From an uncultured Flavobacteriaceae bacterium (GTDB lineage: Bacteria; Bacteroidota; Bacteroidia; Flavobacteriales; Flavobacteriaceae), in the NCBI GenBank assembly GCA_913062575.1, contig CAJXVT010000001.1, positions 1 through 64,000 of the forward strand: 64,000 nucleotides of DNA, in the 5' to 3' direction. Positions 54,229 through 63,553 of this stretch are shown piece by piece. A program made the position numbers and the translations under genes. Below the pieces are notes generated by a model, which was given only the letters and a program-made list of their open reading frames with translations, did not search any database and had not been told where the DNA came from. Positions within the stretch are counted from its first letter, which is position 1; every line of letters begins with the position of its first letter.

Positions 54229-54762
54229 TTATACCCAGTTATTGCGAATCAATAGATTCTCAATATGAGCATAATGATGATTGCAATGCCACGCATAAAT
54301 ACCAATATTTTTTTTTAGAGAAACAGCATCTCCACTTTCTGGATGGATAAAAACCTTTTCTAAATCGGTGTCAGAAAGACCTTTTAATAAATACACCCAT
54401 TTGGCATGCAATGCTTTTATAAAAAGTAATGAGAGTTCAATTGGAGCATTTTTGGTGTCAAACAACTCAGCCCAGCTGGCTTCGTAATAGGCTTTAATTG
54501 TTGGCTGATTTTCAGTGAGCGTCCATTTAAAACGAACATAACTGTTTACATGGCTATCTCCACAGTGGTGAATAGTTTGTCTAACCGTCCAACCACCATC
54601 TCTGTAAGGCGTATTTAATTGTTCTTCGGATAAGTTTTTAACAAGCTTTTCTAAGGTACTTGGAAAGTTTTCAATATCAGAAATCCATGTAGCAATCTGC
54701 TCACTCGTAATTTCTGTGGGGATATGTACTTGACCAATAGGGTATTTTAAATGCTCTAACAT
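54229..54762 (-). CDS. YfiT-type bacillithiol transferase (DinB superfamily)
   Basis: This 177-residue DinB four-helix protein is of the YfiT group. Its metal-binding residues are His in TIHHCGDSHVNSYVR and in AWHCNHHYAHIE, in agreement with a three-His site. The family transfers bacillithiol to electrophiles for detoxification. Possession of bshC in the same window supports that this organism makes bacillithiol. The ATG overlaps the stop of the TPR lipoprotein by one base (TAATG). Confidence 0.9.
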   Translation of the reverse strand: MLEHLKYPIGQVHIPTEITSEQIATWISDIENFPSTLEKLVKNLSEEQLNTPYRDGGWTVRQTIHHCGDSHVNSYVRFKWTLTENQPTIKAYYEASWAELFDTKNAPIELSLLFIKALHAKWVYLLKGLSDTDLEKVFIHPESGDAVSLKKNIGIYAWHCNHHYAHIENLLIRNNWV

Positions 54763-55439
54763 TAATCTAAAAATTGTTCATCAATAAATTGTTTCGCTCG
54801 GGTGTTTTTAGGATTCAATTCTAGCGATTTTTTAAAGCTAATCATGGCATTTACAGAGTCTTTACTTCTATAGTATGCTTCTCCTAAACTGTCAAAAGTA
54901 TTTGCACTCTTAGGATAAAGTATTGTGTTTAACTTAAAAATTTTGACTGCTTTTTTATATTCTTTTTTTCGCATTGCTCTATAGCCAAGGTTGTTTAAAT
55001 CTCCTTCTCGAATACTTCTACTATTAGGGTTGTTCTTCTTTATAGATAAATATCCTTCTATCGCTTTGTCAATTTGATCATTTTCATAATAGGCATTTGG
55101 TGTTTTTTGTCCTGCTAACATTTTAGGAAACTTAATGGTTGCGCCTTTATGTTCTCTCTTTTGTGCTAAGAGAATATGCACTTCTGGCTGCATCACAAAA
55201 ATGAATTTTTCATTCATTTCTTGAATATAAAAAGTGCTATCGTTAATCTTTAATGGTTTGATATTTTCTTTATCTCTCCATTGTACTAATAACTCGTTTT
55301 CAGTAAAAGAAATTCCAATTGTTTCTTTTGCATTGAATAAATAGTCACCACTAACAGAAGTCATAAATTCTGATGAGTTTTTAGTATTACTACATGAGGC
55401 TAAAAAGATAACTGAGAGAAGAAGTAGAATGCGTTTCAT
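54762..55439 (-). CDS. TPR-containing lipoprotein
   Basis: This 225-residue lipoprotein (lipobox LASC, Cys 16) has an unassigned region followed by TPR repeats (about 125-220; the last reads NTFDSLGEAYYRSKDSVNAMISFKKSLELNP). TPRs bind protein partners. It is translated together with the downstream bacillithiol-transferase-like gene (1-base overlap), but no functional link is known. Confidence 0.82.
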   Translation of the reverse strand: MKRILLLLSVIFLASCSNTKNSSEFMTSVSGDYLFNAKETIGISFTENELLVQWRDKENIKPLKINDSTFYIQEMNEKFIFVMQPEVHILLAQKREHKGATIKFPKMLAGQKTPNAYYENDQIDKAIEGYLSIKKNNPNSRSIREGDLNNLGYRAMRKKEYKKAVKIFKLNTILYPKSANTFDSLGEAYYRSKDSVNAMISFKKSLELNPKNTRAKQFIDEQFLD

Positions 55440-55588
55440 AAAAATTAGTTGAGTTTTAATTTTGTGTCTAACTAATTAGTTAGACGAATAAAAGGTGGTG
55501 ATAGTTACAAAAAAAACAAAGATAATTAAAATTACAGTAGGGTATTTAAAGAGTTACCTGTTATATAAACAAAGAAAAATAGATAGGA

Positions 55589-56902
55589 ATGAGTTTTAAA
55601 AGGTCTTTTATTATAATTGGAATATTGGCGTTAATATGTAGTTGCAGTTCTTCTAACATTGATGTAGATGATGCTGATATACTAATAGACCCAATATCTA
55701 GCACACCAAATATTTTATTAATAATTGCAGATGATATGGGGTTAGACGCCACGCCAAATTTTTCTGAAGGAACTATTAAGCCTAACATGCCAAATTTACA
55801 AGCGTTGATGAATACTGGAATTACGTTTAAAAATTTGTGGTCGTATCCAGTTTGTTCTCCTACAAGAGCATCAATTTTAACAGGAAAGTACGGAGGTAAG
55901 TCTGGAGTTTTAGAAGTTGGAAATGTTATTTCTACTTCAGAAACATCTATTCAGAATTTTATAGATGATAACACAAGCAATGCCTATGCAAGCGCGATTA
56001 TTGGAAAATGGCATTTGTCAAATTCAGCGTCAGATCCAACAACAATGGGAGTTGATTATTTTGCAGGTTTATTAACAGGAGGAGTGCAAACTTATACAAA
56101 TTGGAGATTAACAGAAAACAATTCAACTTTAACATCTACAGAATATACCACTACCAAGTTTACAGATTTAGCAATAGATTGGATAGATAAACAAACGAAA
56201 CCTTGGTTTGTATGGTTAGCTTATAATGCACCACATACACCTTTTCATTTGGCGCCAACAGACTTACATTCTCAAGGGAATTTACCTACAGATAGTGGAA
56301 GTATAGATGCAAATCCAACTCCATATTATATGTCTGCAATTGAAGCAATGGATACTGAAATGGGAAGATTGATAGATGGTTTAACTACTGAAGAGAAAGA
56401 AAATACAATTATTATTTTTATTGGCGATAATGGATCACCAAATCAGGTTGCTCAATATCCGTATAACAGATTTAAAGCAAAAAACTCATTATATCAAGGA
56501 GGTATAAATGTACCAATGGTCGTTTCTGGAGCTGGAGTTTCACGAATGAATGAAAATGAAGATGCATTGATTCATACTACAGATTTGTTCTCAACCATCG
56601 CATCCATTGCAGGTATTCCTACTTCTAATGTAGAAAACAGCACAAGCTTTTATCCTTTATTAACCAATGCAAACGCTTCTTCTAGAACCTATGTATATAC
56701 AGAAATTTCTGATAACGGAATTGGATATGCAATTAGAAATGCTACCTATAAACTAATTAAATACGATTCTGGTATTGAAGAATTTTACAATTTAGGCAGT
56801 GACGCTTATGAGAATTCTGATCTGATAGGTACAATGTTGTCAACAGAAGCTAGTAATGCAAAAGCAGCATTAGAAGCAGAAGCGATACGAATTAGAAATT
56901 AG
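55589..56902 (+). CDS. Arylsulfatase-like sulfatase lipoprotein
   Basis: This formylglycine-dependent sulfatase of 437 residues has the lipobox CSC (Cys 17/19), the metal-binding NILLIIADDMGLD, the conversion Cys C89 in CSPTRASILTGKYG, and FIGDNGSPNQV in the second half. It is exported, unlike the sulfatase at 10287. The substrate is unknown. It is a single gene, convergent with the M28 peptidase gene. Both sulfatases need a formylglycine-generating enzyme that is not in the window. Confidence 0.9.
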   Translation: MSFKRSFIIIGILALICSCSSSNIDVDDADILIDPISSTPNILLIIADDMGLDATPNFSEGTIKPNMPNLQALMNTGITFKNLWSYPVCSPTRASILTGKYGGKSGVLEVGNVISTSETSIQNFIDDNTSNAYASAIIGKWHLSNSASDPTTMGVDYFAGLLTGGVQTYTNWRLTENNSTLTSTEYTTTKFTDLAIDWIDKQTKPWFVWLAYNAPHTPFHLAPTDLHSQGNLPTDSGSIDANPTPYYMSAIEAMDTEMGRLIDGLTTEEKENTIIIFIGDNGSPNQVAQYPYNRFKAKNSLYQGGINVPMVVSGAGVSRMNENEDALIHTTDLFSTIASIAGIPTSNVENSTSFYPLLTNANASSRTYVYTEISDNGIGYAIRNATYKLIKYDSGIEEFYNLGSDAYENSDLIGTMLSTEASNAKAALEAEAIRIRN

Positions 56903-56914
56903 TTTATCCTTAAG

Positions 56915-57796
56915 CTATTTAGTAATCAACTCTTCAATTACATTAAAAACTAAATTTGTAGAAAAAGATAAGTACTCAAAATTCACGGTTTCATAAGTGT
57001 CAGTAACTCTGTGATAATGTGGAGTTGTATCTTTATTTCTGTATTCTTCAGTGATTCCCACAGCATTAAATCCTTCAGTTCTGAAGGCTCTATGGTCAGA
57101 ACCAGCTTCTGGTGTAACCAACGCTTTTATACCAAGTTTTTTAGCTTGTTTTTGATATACAGTTTTTAAATAAGGAGTTGGTATTTCAATCTCAATATTT
57201 CTGTCATTATCCATATCCCAACCCATTTGATCTACCGTATGAACAGAATGTACATTCATTTTTTTTTCTTTTATGAATTCCGTAAAAGCCTGACTACCAA
57301 CAAGCCCATGCTCTTCCTGATCAAAATAAACTACCATTACATTTTTTGTTCGAGTTTTTAAAGCAGCAATTTGTTTTGCCACTCCATAAACCAAAGCACA
57401 GCCTGTTGCATTGTCATTTGCGCCCGGGCAATCTTTAACAGAATCGAAATGCGCACCAATAATCACATATTCATTACTTTCTGTAGTTGAAGGAATTATT
57501 GTGTAAATATTTTTTCCTTCATAGTTTTTAGTGACCCCTTTTCTAAGGATATCAATCTTGTAGGAATGCTCTTTAAGTTTTAATCCTAAACCTTTAATCT
57601 GGTTCCCTAAAAAATCTCTTGCAATATTTCTGTTTTCAATACTGTATCTATCATGTAAAGGTTTGTGGTTATTGATTCCAGTCTTTCCCGTTAAGCCGGC
57701 AAGAATGGATTGTTGTTCTTTTTGAATTGTTTGTGACTGACAAACAGCAATTGCAAGGCTAAAAGTTAGAAGTAAACTTATTTTTAAGAGCTTCAT
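56915..57796 (-). CDS. M28 family zinc aminopeptidase, secreted
   Basis: This 293-residue peptidase has a signal peptide (1-21). Metal ligands are seen in VIIGAHFDS (His), GANDNATGCALVYGV (Asp), DQEEHGLVGS (Glu, with the catalytic Glu beside it), VDQMGWDMD (Asp) and AGSDHRAF (His). It probably trims N-terminal residues from peptides in the periplasm. It ends a run of three minus-strand genes with 11- and 15-base gaps. Confidence 0.92.
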   Translation of the reverse strand: MKLLKISLLLTFSLAIAVCQSQTIQKEQQSILAGLTGKTGINNHKPLHDRYSIENRNIARDFLGNQIKGLGLKLKEHSYKIDILRKGVTKNYEGKNIYTIIPSTTESNEYVIIGAHFDSVKDCPGANDNATGCALVYGVAKQIAALKTRTKNVMVVYFDQEEHGLVGSQAFTEFIKEKKMNVHSVHTVDQMGWDMDNDRNIEIEIPTPYLKTVYQKQAKKLGIKALVTPEAGSDHRAFRTEGFNAVGITEEYRNKDTTPHYHRVTDTYETVNFEYLSFSTNLVFNVIEELITK

Positions 57797-57811
57797 AGTA
57801 TAAATTTCTTT

Positions 57812-58261
57812 TTATTCAATTATTCTTTTTTCAAATATAGGGTTTGATTTTATTGCATCAATAAATTCTGGGTCAAAACTTTCAATAGTTACAAACTCAA
57901 AATTTACAAAAAAGAAGTGTTTTAATCCATTTTGTTTTAAAATTTGATTTCGATTTTTATCTGGCAAATGTTCAAGAATAAGGCTACTCGGAACTGGCTT
58001 TTCAAACTGATAAATGCGTAATTGCCTTGTATTCTGTTGCAATATTTTTTTGAGTCCATTTAAGTCTGTTTGAACATCCATTTCTAGTTGACGAACAGAT
58101 TGATTCTTAAATTCTAAACCGCGTTCGGTTTTTAAATCAATTGTATACCATTCACTTGACTCATTAAGTGAAAAACCATGAATAAAAATGATATCTATGT
58201 TGTGATCAAAAAGGCTCCAAATTTCTTCATTTGAATTCGCTTCTAATGTTATTTCTTTCAT
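57812..58261 (-). CDS. Hypothetical protein, 149 residues
   Basis: The family is not recognised. There is no signal peptide or helix; the sequence alternates strands and helices and ends with a polar helix. It lies 11 bases behind the DUF6090 gene and 15 bases before the M28 gene, so the three form an apparent operon. Nothing else points to a role. Confidence 0.6.
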   Translation of the reverse strand: MKEITLEANSNEEIWSLFDHNIDIIFIHGFSLNESSEWYTIDLKTERGLEFKNQSVRQLEMDVQTDLNGLKKILQQNTRQLRIYQFEKPVPSSLILEHLPDKNRNQILKQNGLKHFFFVNFEFVTIESFDPEFIDAIKSNPIFEKRIIE

Positions 58262-58272
58262 TATTATAGTTT

Positions 58273-58995
58273 CTAATTTGCAACTTCTTTATCAATTACA
58301 TCAATAATTTCCTGAACCTCTGTTTTTAAGTTAGATTGCATTCTTATAAAATTAGTATAGATATCTACAGTAATTATGAGAATCTGTTTGTACTCAGGGT
58401 TTTTAATGAATTCATTATAATTTTTAGGTATTGCTTTTGAAGTAAACTCAAATGAAGTGAATTCAGAAACCATCATCGGTTTAATATAATTGAAATAATG
58501 ATTTACCATATACGTGTCTTCAAATGTCTGATAAGCTTTAAATCTATTTGAATAAAGATCTGAAACTAAATTTCTCAATGAATCATTTGAAATTAAATCA
58601 ATTCCTTGTTGCTTGAGCGTTTCATATGTGGTTTGATTAATTGTAAATGTAATAAAAGGGTAAATCATTGAAAAATGATAGTTGAGAGAATCATTATATG
58701 TAAGATTATTTTCAATATGATGAATAATAATTTCATTCGCTTTTTTACTTATTTGAAAATTGGTAATATTTCCACTAATATCATTTAAGTTTTGATGTAA
58801 ATCTTTTCTTAACTCCAAGAGGGATTTTATTTCTTTAACCTTTGTTTTTTTATTCTCGTTCCAATTATTAATGCTTATTGCAATAAGAATTCCAATAACA
58901 ACAAGGATAATTTCTCCAATCGCATACAGTAAGTATTTATTGAATTTATTTTCAGTTAGAAGCCGTTGACGAATTTTTCTGTAGAATTTTATCAT
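58273..58995 (-). CDS. DUF6090 family membrane protein
   Basis: This 240-residue protein has the typical DUF6090 N-terminus: a basic stretch MIKFYRKIRQRLL, then ENKFNKYLLYAIGEIILVVIGILIAISINNWNE with one transmembrane helix, and a helical C-terminal domain. The family is abundant in Flavobacteriaceae with no established function. It is upstream of the two genes described above. The region before its start holds the terminator of the cyclophilin-FKBP gene. Confidence 0.85.
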   Translation of the reverse strand: MIKFYRKIRQRLLTENKFNKYLLYAIGEIILVVIGILIAISINNWNENKKTKVKEIKSLLELRKDLHQNLNDISGNITNFQISKKANEIIIHHIENNLTYNDSLNYHFSMIYPFITFTINQTTYETLKQQGIDLISNDSLRNLVSDLYSNRFKAYQTFEDTYMVNHYFNYIKPMMVSEFTSFEFTSKAIPKNYNEFIKNPEYKQILIITVDIYTNFIRMQSNLKTEVQEIIDVIDKEVAN

Positions 58996-59067
58996 GGGTT
59001 AAACAGTTAATCGAAAAGTAGTTGAGCCTTTATTACAAGATATTTTTTAACTAAAGTACAAAAAAAA

Positions 59068-59086
59068 GCCCTCGAATTTCGAGGGC
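59068..59086 (-). terminator. Terminator of the cyclophilin-FKBP gene
   Basis: The stem GCCCTCGAA/TTCGAGGGC (9 bp) with one loop base is followed on the minus strand by T7. Confidence 0.82.
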
Positions 59087-59118
59087 CCTTGTATATCTAA
59101 TAATAAAAGAGTGAAAAT

Positions 59119-60051
59119 CTATTTCACATCCATCAATTCTACATCAAAGATTAAAGTTGCATTTGGAGGAATTACTCCACCAGCACCAGCTTCTCCATAA
59201 GCTAAATGAGAAGGGATTACTAAACGAGCTTTAGTACCCACATTTAATAATTGAATTCCTTCATCCCAACCTGCAATTACTTGACCAACACCAATAGCAA
59301 AGTCAATTGGTTGTTTACGTTTGTAAGAAGAATCAAATACAGTTCCGTCTAATAATTGACCTTTATAATGTACAGAAACAGTTGCTCCTTTAGTAGCTTT
59401 CTTTCCGTTTCCTTCTTGTAAAATTTGGTAACGTAAACCACTTGCAGTTTCATCATAACCAGCAGCAACAGAATCTAATAATTCTTTTTGTTTTGCTAAT
59501 TCTTCTTCTTCACGTTTTGCTCTAGATCCTTCAAAAGTTCTAAAAGCTTCAATAGCATTAAATTTCTCTGCAGCATCACCAACGCGAACAATTTCTATAG
59601 AAGTTAATTCATCTCCTTGAGAAATAATATCAACAATATCTTGCCCTTCAACAACACTACCAAAAACAGTATGTTTGTTGTCTAACCAAGGAGTTGGTAC
59701 ATGTGTAATGTAAAACTGAGATCCGTTTGTTGCTGGTCCAGAATTAGCCATTGCTAATTTTCCTGGAGCATCATGTTTTAAATCTGGATGAAACTCATCA
59801 TCAAATTTATAACCAGGATCACCTGTTCCAGTTCCTTGTGGACAACCACCTTGAATCATAAAATCAGAAATGACTCTATGAAAAGACAATCCATCATAAT
59901 AGGGAGTTCCTTGTGGTTTTACTTTGTTTTCTAGGTTTCCTTCAGATAAAGCAACAAAGTTACCTACTGTTCCAGGAGTTTTTTCAAATTCTAAGTTTAC
60001 TAAGATTTCACCTCTATTGGTGTTGAATTTAGCGTAGATTCCGTTATTCAT
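59119..60051 (-). CDS. Cyclophilin-FKBP fusion peptidyl-prolyl isomerase
   Basis: This 310-residue dual-family immunophilin has two peptidyl-prolyl isomerase domains. The cyclophilin domain (about 5-160) shows [27 protein letters not shown] and [11 protein letters not shown] charged helical linker follows (about 165-200), then the FKBP domain (about 215-310) with [32 protein letters not shown] and AYGEAGAG. No signal peptide is seen, so it is probably cytoplasmic. The cyclophilin-first order has been described in Flavobacterium. It is downstream of prfC (48 bases). Confidence 0.93.
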   Translation of the reverse strand: MNNGIYAKFNTNRGEILVNLEFEKTPGTVGNFVALSEGNLENKVKPQGTPYYDGLSFHRVISDFMIQGGCPQGTGTGDPGYKFDDEFHPDLKHDAPGKLAMANSGPATNGSQFYITHVPTPWLDNKHTVFGSVVEGQDIVDIISQGDELTSIEIVRVGDAAEKFNAIEAFRTFEGSRAKREEEELAKQKELLDSVAAGYDETASGLRYQILQEGNGKKATKGATVSVHYKGQLLDGTVFDSSYKRKQPIDFAIGVGQVIAGWDEGIQLLNVGTKARLVIPSHLAYGEAGAGGVIPPNATLIFDVELMDVK

Positions 60052-60099
60052 AATTGTATTATTTATTCTTGTAATTTAATTTTTGTTTCCGATTATCGG

Positions 60100-61689
60100 C
60101 TATTTAAACTCACTGACAAAATGCAATTTCACTGTAGGAAATTTACTTTGTGTCATTTGTATGGTAAAAGCAGAATCTGCCAAAAAGACCAATTGTCCTT
60201 GCTTGTCTTTTGCTAAATACCGTTGTTTTATACGTTTGAATTCTTTGAATTCTTCATTCTTTTCATCTTCTGGTTCTACCCAGCAAGCTTTGTGTACTTG
60301 TAAGTTTTCATAAGTACATTTTGCTCCATATTCGTGTTCTAATCGATACTGAATTACTTCATATTGTAAGGCTCCAACTGTTCCAATAATTTTTCTTCCA
60401 TTCATGTCTAAAGTAAAAAGCTGTGCAACTCCTTCATCCATTAACTGGTCTAAACCTTTAAAAAGTTGTTTAGATTTCATCGGATCGGCATTATTTACAT
60501 AACGGAAATGTTCTGGAGAGAAACTCGGAATTCCTTTAAAATTTAAGATTTCTCCTTCTGTTAAGGTATCTCCAATTTTAAAATTACCAGTATCATGTAT
60601 CCCAACAATATCACCAGGAAATGATTCTTCTACAATTTCTTTTTTCTCAGCAAAAAAGGCATTTGGACTCGAGAATTTTACTTTTTTACCATTACGAACA
60701 TGCAGGTAAGGAGCATTTCTTCTAAAAACTCCAGATACAATTTTTATAAAAGCCAAACGATCCCTATGTTTTGGATCCATGTTGGCATGAATCTTAAAAA
60801 CAAAACCTGTTAATTTTTCTTCTTTAGAATCTACTAAGCGCTCTTCAGCTTTTTTAGGCTGTGGAGTAGGAGCAATCTCAATAAATGCATCCAATAATTC
60901 TTTTACTCCAAAGTTGTTTAAGGCAGAACCAAAAAATACAGGTTGAAGTGAACCATTTAAATATTCTTCTTGATTAAATTTTGGATATACTTCATCAATC
61001 AATTCTAATTCTTCACGTAATTCTTCTGCAGCTTTTTCTCCAACAATAATATCTAACTCAGGGTTTGAGAGATCATCAAATTCTAATCCTTCAGAAATAG
61101 ATGTTTTATTATCTCCAGAAAAAAGATTGATTTTCTTTTCCCAAATATTATAGATTCCTTTAAAATCGTATCCCATTCCAATAGGAAAACTCATTGGAGT
61201 AACACGCAATCCTAATTTTTGCTCTACTTCATCTAATAAATCGAACGCATCTTTTCCTTCACGATCTAATTTATTGATAAAAACCAACATCGGTATGTTA
61301 CGCATTCTACAAACTTCAACTAATTTCTCAGTTTGAGGTTCCACTCCTTTTGCAACATCAATTACAACAATAACACTATCTACAGCAGTTAATGTTCTAA
61401 AGGTGTCTTCAGCAAAATCTTTATGCCCAGGAGTATCTAGAATGTTTATTTTTTTGTCTTGGTAGATAAATGCTAATACAGAAGTAGCAACAGAAATTCC
61501 ACGTTGACGCTCAATTTCCATGAAATCAGAAGTAGCACCTTTCTTAATTTTATTGTTTTTAACGGCTCCAGCTTCTTTAATTGCTCCACCAAACAATAAT
61601 AATTTCTCAGTCAACGTAGTTTTTCCTGCATCGGGATGCGAAATGATTCCGAATGTTCTTCTACGTTGTATTTCTTCTAATAAACTCAT
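60100..61689 (-). CDS. prfC: Peptide chain release factor 3
   Basis: This GTPase of 529 residues recycles RF1/RF2 after termination. It has the P-loop SHPDAGKTTL, the switch segment with GATSDFMEIERQRGISV, the G3 DTPGHKDFAEDT, the G4 NKLD and RF3-type C-terminal domains. The length and these blocks distinguish it from EF-G. It has a consensus -7 box at 61707-61714 and may be co-transcribed with the immunophilin gene. Confidence 0.95.
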   Translation of the reverse strand: MSLLEEIQRRRTFGIISHPDAGKTTLTEKLLLFGGAIKEAGAVKNNKIKKGATSDFMEIERQRGISVATSVLAFIYQDKKINILDTPGHKDFAEDTFRTLTAVDSVIVVIDVAKGVEPQTEKLVEVCRMRNIPMLVFINKLDREGKDAFDLLDEVEQKLGLRVTPMSFPIGMGYDFKGIYNIWEKKINLFSGDNKTSISEGLEFDDLSNPELDIIVGEKAAEELREELELIDEVYPKFNQEEYLNGSLQPVFFGSALNNFGVKELLDAFIEIAPTPQPKKAEERLVDSKEEKLTGFVFKIHANMDPKHRDRLAFIKIVSGVFRRNAPYLHVRNGKKVKFSSPNAFFAEKKEIVEESFPGDIVGIHDTGNFKIGDTLTEGEILNFKGIPSFSPEHFRYVNNADPMKSKQLFKGLDQLMDEGVAQLFTLDMNGRKIIGTVGALQYEVIQYRLEHEYGAKCTYENLQVHKACWVEPEDEKNEEFKEFKRIKQRYLAKDKQGQLVFLADSAFTIQMTQSKFPTVKLHFVSEFK

Positions 61690-61706
61690 CTACAAAAATT
61701 GAGGTG

Positions 61707-61714
61707 CAAAGGTA
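61707..61714 (-). promoter_or_regulatory. -7 promoter box (TACCTTTG) for prfC
   Basis: The minus-strand TACCTTTG is an exact TAnnTTTG match, 17 bases before the prfC ATG. Confidence 0.6.
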
Positions 61715-61817
61715 CGGTTTATTCTATAGTTTTTTAAAACTCAAATAGATAAAATATGGTAAAGATTAAATGTTATAATCATTCGAGAATTAGATTTTTG
61801 TATGTAGATTTATAACC

Positions 61818-62306
61818 ATGAAAGAAGTAGCATTTGTTCTTGTTTTGGTATTGATTTTTAGTTGTAAAGAATCGAATAAAAGCAAAAACCAAAAGAAAGT
61901 TGAAACCATAGAGAGTATCTCTAATCTTGTAGATTTAAATGATGAGTCTGTAGATATGACTTCATTTAAAGGAAAGAAAGTGTTGGTAAATTTTTGGGCT
62001 ACTTGGTGTGCTCCTTGTAAAAAAGAAATGCCAGATTTATTGGAAGCCCAACATATATTAAAAAAAGACAACTATGTTTTTCTATTGGTTTCTGATGAGT
62101 CTCAAGAGAAAATAGTTGAATTTAAGAATAAAATGAAGTACGGTTTTACCTATTTAAAATCGACTAAAACAACATCTTCATTTGGAATTTATGCATTGCC
62201 AACCACTTTTATTTATAATGAAAAAGGAGTGAAAGTAGATGAGGTTATTGGTGCAGTAACATGGAATTCAAAAGAAATGATACACAAGTTAAAAAACATC
62301 AAATGA
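61818..62306 (+). CDS. TlpA-like thioredoxin lipoprotein
   Basis: This 162-residue protein has a lipoprotein signal (lipobox IFSC, Cys 16) and a thioredoxin fold with active site WATWCAPC near residue 60. It is tethered in the periplasm and would serve thiol redox or cytochrome c/copper-related maturation. Its stop overlaps the start of a beta-propeller lipoprotein as ATGA (62303-62306), which suggests that both work together. Confidence 0.9.
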   Translation: MKEVAFVLVLVLIFSCKESNKSKNQKKVETIESISNLVDLNDESVDMTSFKGKKVLVNFWATWCAPCKKEMPDLLEAQHILKKDNYVFLLVSDESQEKIVEFKNKMKYGFTYLKSTKTTSSFGIYALPTTFIYNEKGVKVDEVIGAVTWNSKEMIHKLKNIK

Positions 62307-63502
62307 AAAAAGTAATCCTAGTATTCTGTATTGTTAGTGTGTTTATTGGTTGCCAAAAAAAAGAATTGGTAATTACTGATATTCCGTTTGAATTTGGAAT
62401 TAACAACGCAGAACCAAATTTAGTAGCGCAAGACGGAAAGTTATCACTTTCATGGGTAAACTCTATCAGAGGAAAAGAAGCAACATTGTATTACAGTCAA
62501 TTAGAAAATGATGTATGGAATGCACAATCTAAAATTTCTTCTGGAAATGATTGGTTTGTGAACTGGGCAGATTTCCCAGCAAATGCAACTAACGGAGGTG
62601 TTTTGTTAACCAGTCATTTGCAAAAGTCGGCTACAGGAACATATACCTATGATGTAATTCTGAATCTCCGAAAATTGAACGGCGAAATTATTAAAGAAAA
62701 TTTTTTATTGAATACAGATGGAATGGAAGCAGAACATGGTTTTGTTAGTGTAATTCCTAATGAAAAAGATGGTTTTTTGATTACGTGGTTAGATGGCAGA
62801 AATACTGTAAAAGAAATGGAAAATAATCATCATAAAGCAATGACTATTAGAGCTGCTGAAATTTCTAGTGATGGAATAATCTTTAACGAAACTCAGTTAG
62901 ACGGTAGAACGTGTGATTGCTGCCAGACTTCAATTACAATGACTCAGAATGGACCAATGATTGTGTATAGGGATAGAAGTAATAAGGAAATTAGAGATAT
63001 TTATTTCTCTCAGAGAATCAATAATAAATGGACAGAACCGACAGTTGTTTATAATGATAATTGGAAAATTAATGGTTGTCCTGTAAATGGGCCAAAAGTA
63101 GTTTCAAATAGTAAAAACACAGCGGTTTCTTGGTTTACAGTAGCTGAAGGAAACCCTAAAGTTAAGATTTCATTTTTATCAGATACTACAACTTTCGATG
63201 CTCCAATTATCTTAAATGACGTGGATGCAATTGGAAGAGTAGATCTTGCTTTTATAAATAACAATGAAGTATTGGTGAGTTATATGGAATCTGATGAAGC
63301 GGACACCTATTTACGCTGTAAAAAAGTGCATAAGAACGGAACTGTTTCTGAAGCGATAACAATTTCTAAAATAAATTCAGGAAGAAGTACTGGTGTTCCT
63401 CAATTAGAAATTATGGACGGTTTTGCATATATGGTTTGGACCACTTCTATTGAAAAGAAAAACCAACTTAAAGCAGTGAAATTTAATCTAGATGGAATTT
63501 AG
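62303..63502 (+). CDS. Beta-propeller lipoprotein with CxCC motif
   Basis: This 399-residue lipoprotein (start at 62303, lipobox IGC, Cys 17) has repeated sialidase-like strand patterns (WTEPTVVYNDNW; AVSWFTVAEGNPKVKISFL; VDLAFINNNEVLVSYME) typical of a six-bladed propeller; the Asp-box SxDxGxTW is not evident. The unusual segment TCDCCQT near residue 210 and a later GCPVNGP give extra cysteines. Translation is coupled to the TlpA-like lipoprotein, which could act on them. The sialidase name would over-claim; catalytic residues are not recognised. Confidence 0.78.
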   Translation: MKKVILVFCIVSVFIGCQKKELVITDIPFEFGINNAEPNLVAQDGKLSLSWVNSIRGKEATLYYSQLENDVWNAQSKISSGNDWFVNWADFPANATNGGVLLTSHLQKSATGTYTYDVILNLRKLNGEIIKENFLLNTDGMEAEHGFVSVIPNEKDGFLITWLDGRNTVKEMENNHHKAMTIRAAEISSDGIIFNETQLDGRTCDCCQTSITMTQNGPMIVYRDRSNKEIRDIYFSQRINNKWTEPTVVYNDNWKINGCPVNGPKVVSNSKNTAVSWFTVAEGNPKVKISFLSDTTTFDAPIILNDVDAIGRVDLAFINNNEVLVSYMESDEADTYLRCKKVHKNGTVSEAITISKINSGRSTGVPQLEIMDGFAYMVWTTSIEKKNQLKAVKFNLDGI

Positions 63503-63553
63503 TCTAGTCTCTCTTCTGTCTTATCTTAATTTTCTACTAACCACTAACTAATT

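Noticed and set aside
62303-63502. True exo-sialidase
   Set aside because: Only the propeller-like strand pattern is seen; Asp-boxes and the catalytic Tyr/Glu pair are not recognisable, and the CxCC segment is atypical.
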